A DNA stretch of 64,000 nucleotides from Bin80 sp965215475 (GTDB lineage: Bacteria > Bacteroidota > Rhodothermia > Rhodothermales > Bin80). Positions 60,472 to 64,000 of the stretch are shown piece by piece; within the stretch, counting starts at the first letter, position 1; every line of letters begins with the position of its first letter. Made by a program: the position numbers and the translations under genes. The stretch covers positions 2,728,001 to 2,792,000 of the forward strand of contig OZ244061.1 in assembly GCA_965215475.1 (NCBI GenBank). The letters run 5' to 3'. The notes beneath the pieces were generated by a model that worked only from the letters and a program-made list of their open reading frames with translations, did not search any database and had not been told where the DNA came from.

Positions 60472-61446
60472 TTAATCCAGTAGCGGAACACGACTAAGGT
60501 TATCTGCCCTGTCTAAGAGTTCTTGATACTGTTGCGGTGTCATAGTAGGTCCCAGGAAGTAACGGGGATCGAGAGCATTGTTATTATGATCACGCACTTC
60601 GTAGTGAACATGAGGGCCAACACTTAATCCGGTGTTCCCACTTTTTGCAACCTGTTGCCCGCGAACGACCTTCACCCCTTCTTTGATGTTTGGCAATACC
60701 GTATCCAAATGACCATAGAGCGTTTTATAGCCAGACTTAGGATGATCAATGAGGATATATCGACCATATCCCATATTGGAATAACTAATTCTTTCAACGA
60801 CACCAGCTCCTGTAGCGTATATCGGGCTACCTTGGGGGATTGCAATGTCTAAACCAGAATGCATCCTTCGGTAATTCAGGATAGGATGTAAACGATACCC
60901 AAAACCGGATACGATTCGTCCCCCTTTGGTAGGAGGAATTGCTGGAAGTTGTGCAAGGGTCTCGATTCGTTGGATCCCAAGTGTTTTGAGATATTGAAAA
61001 CTAACCGTCTGCAGGTTGATCTGCCTTTCAAGTTGATCAAGTAGTTGGATATGATCTCGAAGCAGTTCAGATGTCGATTTACTGAATCCATCAAAATGAG
61101 CATAGGGGTCAGCACCACCTATACCGACTTGACGTACATCACTAGAGATGGAGTCAGTTTGCAGAATCAATCGATATAATTCCTGGTCGGTTTCCGAGAG
61201 GCTCTCCAATTGTTCACTCAATCCAGCCACGCGTTGACGGGATTTGGATAATTCCTCTTGAAGGATCTCATTTTCTGCGATCAGGATCTGTTCCTGCACC
61301 GAAGTCACAAGAAAACCAGTGACAAACCAGAGAACAGCAAACACCGCGAGGCAACCGGCTCCCCATAGGAGGGAGCGGCTCAATCTAGCAGGTTCATACT
61401 CTGGCTCAAGCGTACGTTCGTTGATACGAATTTTCTTGAACCTCAT
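60472..61446 (-). CDS. M23-family peptidoglycan endopeptidase
   Basis: A 324-residue membrane-anchored LytM-type protein with a membrane segment at about 28-50, a coiled coil at about 52-90 (EILQEELSKSRQRVAGLSEQ), and a C-terminal M23 domain. The zinc ligands are visible: the first His in RLHPIL, the HSGLD motif (His and Asp), and HVHYE (H-x-H). Such proteins cut cross-links in the cell wall or activate amidases in division. It stands alone between the MoxR and DUF2795 genes. Confidence 0.92.
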   Translation of the reverse strand: MRFKKIRINERTLEPEYEPARLSRSLLWGAGCLAVFAVLWFVTGFLVTSVQEQILIAENEILQEELSKSRQRVAGLSEQLESLSETDQELYRLILQTDSISSDVRQVGIGGADPYAHFDGFSKSTSELLRDHIQLLDQLERQINLQTVSFQYLKTLGIQRIETLAQLPAIPPTKGGRIVSGFGYRLHPILNYRRMHSGLDIAIPQGSPIYATGAGVVERISYSNMGYGRYILIDHPKSGYKTLYGHLDTVLPNIKEGVKVVRGQQVAKSGNTGLSVGPHVHYEVRDHNNNALDPRYFLGPTMTPQQYQELLDRADNLSRVPLLD

Positions 61447-61614
61447 ACTATCACGAAAAATTTTGTAATGAATGTATGTAGATACTGGTACTTAGGCGGG
61501 GAAAATATACAAAATGAACCAACAATAATCCCCCAAAAAAGCGTTTGTACGTGCGAGTTTACAAAATGATTACGTTTTTATATAGGAAATTCACTTGCAA
61601 AACATATATAAATA

Positions 61615-62610
61615 TTACGGAACCTCAATCTTATCAAGAATTTTCTGGATAATTATTTCAGGTTCCAATTCTTCTGCTTCTGCTTCATAGGTTACTGCAA
61701 CGCGGTGGCGGAGCACATCCATCACAATGGAGCGTACATCTTCGGGCGTGACATAAGCGCGATGCCGAAGAAATGCATGAGCACGTGCTGCAAGATTAAG
61801 ATTGATGGTTGCCCTGGGAGAGGCGCCATATTCTATCAGGGGAATCAAGTCAGGTAATTGGTAAGACTGGGGATCTCGTGTGGCAATGACCAGATCTACA
61901 ATATATCGTTCGACACGCTCATCCATATAGAGTTCATTCAGAATTTGCCGCGCAGAAAGAATGGTTTCGGGTTGAACGATCGTTTTGACTTCGGTTTCGG
62001 GGTTTGCTCGGGCCATCCGCCGCATGATTTCCATTTCTTCCTCATGGGAGGGATAGTCAATTTTGATCTTTAACATGAAGCGATCAACCTGTGCTTCAGG
62101 TAGGGGATAGGTTCCTTCCTGTTCAATAGGGTTTTGCGTTGCAAGCACCAGGAACGGTTCTTCAAGCAGGAACGTGGTTTCCCCAATGGTAATTTGTCGC
62201 TCTTGCATACTCTCCAGCAAAGCGCTCTGAACCTTTGCCGGGGAGCGATTGACCTCATCTGCGAGGACCATGTTTGCAAATAATGGTCCTTTTTTAATGG
62301 AGAAATCCCCGGTCTGTTGATTATAGATCAGGGTGCCCAAAAGATCCGCAGGAAGAAGGTCAGGGGTAAATTGAATCCGTTGGAATTGTCCGCCAATGGA
62401 CCGGGCAAGAGAGCTTACGGTGAGGGTCTTTGCTAGTCCGGGAACCCCTTCCAGTAATACATGTCCAGAGGCGAGCAGTCCAATGATCAGACGTTCAACC
62501 ATATAGCTCTGTCCAACGATGACACGTCCGATCTCTTCCCGCAGATCATCGACAAATGCGCTCTCAATACGAATACGTTCGCTAACCTCAGCAAGATCAA
62601 AATTGGCCAT
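61615..62610 (-). CDS. MoxR-family AAA ATPase
   Basis: A 331-residue MoxR-type AAA+ ATPase, a chaperone-like family that helps assemble or activate partner complexes. Walker A GVPGLAKT (about 55-62), Walker B VLADEVNRSP, sensor 1 VLATQNPIEQEGTYPLPEAQ and sensor 2 GASPRATINL are all present. The usual neighbours, DUF58 and VWA-domain genes, are not seen directly downstream. Instead an M23 peptidase gene follows after 168 bases. Confidence 0.92.
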   Translation of the reverse strand: MANFDLAEVSERIRIESAFVDDLREEIGRVIVGQSYMVERLIIGLLASGHVLLEGVPGLAKTLTVSSLARSIGGQFQRIQFTPDLLPADLLGTLIYNQQTGDFSIKKGPLFANMVLADEVNRSPAKVQSALLESMQERQITIGETTFLLEEPFLVLATQNPIEQEGTYPLPEAQVDRFMLKIKIDYPSHEEEMEIMRRMARANPETEVKTIVQPETILSARQILNELYMDERVERYIVDLVIATRDPQSYQLPDLIPLIEYGASPRATINLNLAARAHAFLRHRAYVTPEDVRSIVMDVLRHRVAVTYEAEAEELEPEIIIQKILDKIEVP

Positions 62611-62654
62611 GAAGCAGTGGTTTAGTCAAGCATGGGCGGGCTTACGCGATCTGG

Positions 62655-62825
62655 TCAATCATGTTCACCTGAGTCGTCCCTGGGAATCTTGATCTCGGCA
62701 GTCACCTCCTGCTCTGGGTAGGTAACGGTTAAAGTCAGGGAATTCGGAAAATGAGTGATGAAAAAGGGAATTGACTGTATGTGTGCCCCCCTTACCTGCT
62801 CTCTACTAGATCGCTGATGGAACAT
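62655..62825 (-). CDS. Small hypothetical ORF between RND and MoxR genes
   Basis: A 56-codon frame from ATG at 62825 to TGA at 62655-62657. Its second half, SLTLTVTYPEQEVTAEIKIP, has alternating strand character typical of real protein, and the gap between flanking genes otherwise has no content. No family is recognised. It could also be the end of a lost gene. Confidence 0.4.
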   Translation of the reverse strand: MFHQRSSREQVRGAHIQSIPFFITHFPNSLTLTVTYPEQEVTAEIKIPRDDSGEHD

Positions 62826-62892
62826 TCAGGCTTGTTTGGAATGTGATCGGGATCAGAGATCGCTCCGAGCATAGCAGTCAAGAGTCATAAGG

Positions 62893-64000
62893 CTACTTGG
62901 TAATACGGCTGGAATTAATTCGGAGAAACGCAGCCATGATTGCAGGCAGGAGCACGATCAGAATTGCGGTAGTAATCATAATCCCAATTCCGAGCGATGC
63001 GGCAAACGGAGTCAAATACTGCGCCTGAATCGCCGGCTCCAGAATAAGCGGAGTGAAGGCTAAAAAGGTAGTCACGGAGGTTAACATGATGGGGCGGAAG
63101 CGACTCTTAGCCCCATCAATGATTGCTTGCCTTGGCGCAATTCCACTTTGAATACGACGATCAATGGAATCCATCATGACCAAGGCATCATTGATAACGA
63201 CACCGCTGAGGCCGAAAAATCCCAAGACTGAAGCAGAAGCAACACTGATCGGAATTCCCAGAATTACATGGCCAAGTAGAACGCCAATGAGGCCGAAAGG
63301 AACGATTGCCAGGAGCAGAAATGGCTTAAAGAAAGATCGTAGACCAATGGCTAACAGGGCAAAAATGGCTAACATTGCAAAGAGGAATCCGCGGTATAGA
63401 GCTCCCACCGACTCCAGTTGTTCCTGCTGTTCACCTCCAAAGGAATACGTTAATTCGGGATCGGAGGCAGTCAATTCTGCGAGAAATGTATTTTCAAGAA
63501 TTTCATTTGCCTGCCCCCCAGAGATTACGTCAGTATTCACGTCTGCGGTCACGGTGACGATTCTTAGTCCGTCTTTACGTCGGATCACAGGCTGAGAAGT
63601 TCCCATGTTGATGGAAGCTACCTGATGGATGGGTACTTTTGAGTTGGGCTGGGTTTGGATGAGATAGCTTTCAATGTCAGTAATTGATTCTCTCTCATCC
63701 GCCGGGAGTCTCGTATAGACCCGCACTTCGTCTTCCTCCCGCTGGAGTCTCACTGCTTCGACTCCAAAAAAGGCAGCTCGTACTTGCTGTGCTAGGTCTT
63801 CAACCGTAACACCAAGTGTCCGAGCGGCAGGTTGCAACTCCAGCTGCATCTCTCTGACTCCCGGTGCATGATCGGATCGGATATCAAAGATCCCTGCTAC
63901 AGTGTATAAATCATTGATCACGGAATCGGTTGCAGCAGCGAGACGTTCTGGATTTGAGTGGGATAGAACGACTTCCACGGGGTTCCCAAGATTAATTACA
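62893..64000 (-). CDS. RND-family efflux permease, C-terminal part
   Basis: The frame is open to the window edge (369 codons), so the N-terminal two thirds of an AcrB/MexB-like inner-membrane pump lie outside. Visible are periplasmic domain pieces (VRLQREEDEVRVYTRLP, VPIHQVASINMG) and about six membrane segments from residue 210 on, with the family block GLSGVVINDALVMMDSIDRR and FRPIMLTSVTTFLAFTPL. Proton-driven export of drugs, metals or lipids is likely, but the substrate is unknown. An apparent GTG start at 63978 is only an internal codon. Confidence 0.92.
   Translation of the reverse strand, partial: VINLGNPVEVVLSHSNPERLAAATDSVINDLYTVAGIFDIRSDHAPGVREMQLELQPAARTLGVTVEDLAQQVRAAFFGVEAVRLQREEDEVRVYTRLPADERESITDIESYLIQTQPNSKVPIHQVASINMGTSQPVIRRKDGLRIVTVTADVNTDVISGGQANEILENTFLAELTASDPELTYSFGGEQQEQLESVGALYRGFLFAMLAIFALLAIGLRSFFKPFLLLAIVPFGLIGVLLGHVILGIPISVASASVLGFFGLSGVVINDALVMMDSIDRRIQSGIAPRQAIIDGAKSRFRPIMLTSVTTFLAFTPLILEPAIQAQYLTPFAASLGIGIMITTAILIVLLPAIMAAFLRINSSRITK

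Noticed and set aside
63164..63595. A 143-codon plus-strand frame opposite the RND pump
   Set aside because: The minus-strand RND frame has clear family motifs and membrane segments. The plus-strand frame does not.

Overview
The window looks like a chromosomal segment of a Gram-negative bacterium of the Rhodothermota/Bacteroidota side. It encodes two very large secreted proteins with a type IX secretion (T9SS) C-terminal sorting domain, an Omp85 outer-membrane assembly protein, a cysteine-free type B ribosomal protein L31, a FloA-type flotillin and PspA. The taxonomic call is inference from gene content; no rRNA or tRNA gene was seen.

Left part (1-13.4 kb): mobile and broken DNA. It holds a decayed group II intron with a frameshifted maturase (191-1962), an intact AAA ATPase (2229-3434), the remains of a SNF2 helicase (3948-4590), a compact conjugation cluster trbC-D-E-J-L-F (4714-10155) without trbB, trbG, trbI, coupling protein or relaxase, a divergent and apparently intact tyrosine recombinase (10704-11732), and a small tail-anchored coiled-coil protein.

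Centre (13.9-34.1 kb): two intact T9SS-secreted beta-helix proteins of 1899 and 1867 residues lie in opposite orientation. With their leaders and terminators they form a 5.8-kb inverted repeat. Between the arms are an intact DUF262/DUF1524 (GmrSD-like) restriction protein, an IS remnant, and a decayed class 2 OLD nuclease plus UvrD-like helicase pair (Gabija-like). Homologous recombination between the arms could invert this 8.6-kb defence cassette.

Right of it (34.2-44.6 kb) is an IS graveyard: a glycine-zipper membrane protein, several truncated or frameshifted genes, a second intact copy of the AAA ATPase directly after an N-terminal fragment of a third copy, a fragment of a third giant secreted protein, and decayed IS1634-, IS1380- and IS256-type elements beside one intact IS256-type transposase. 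That element's right end cuts an SMC-like AAA gene.

From 45.4 kb to the end the DNA is mostly ordinary housekeeping: moaC, floA, a pspA operon with two unassigned partners and a CNNM/CorC-type protein, a pyrimidine-nucleoside phosphorylase, rpmE, uvrB, a truncated IS transposase, an NAD-dependent epimerase, rlmD, an Omp85 gene, a DUF2795 gene, an M23 peptidase, a MoxR ATPase, and the C-terminal part of an RND efflux pump running off the window edge.
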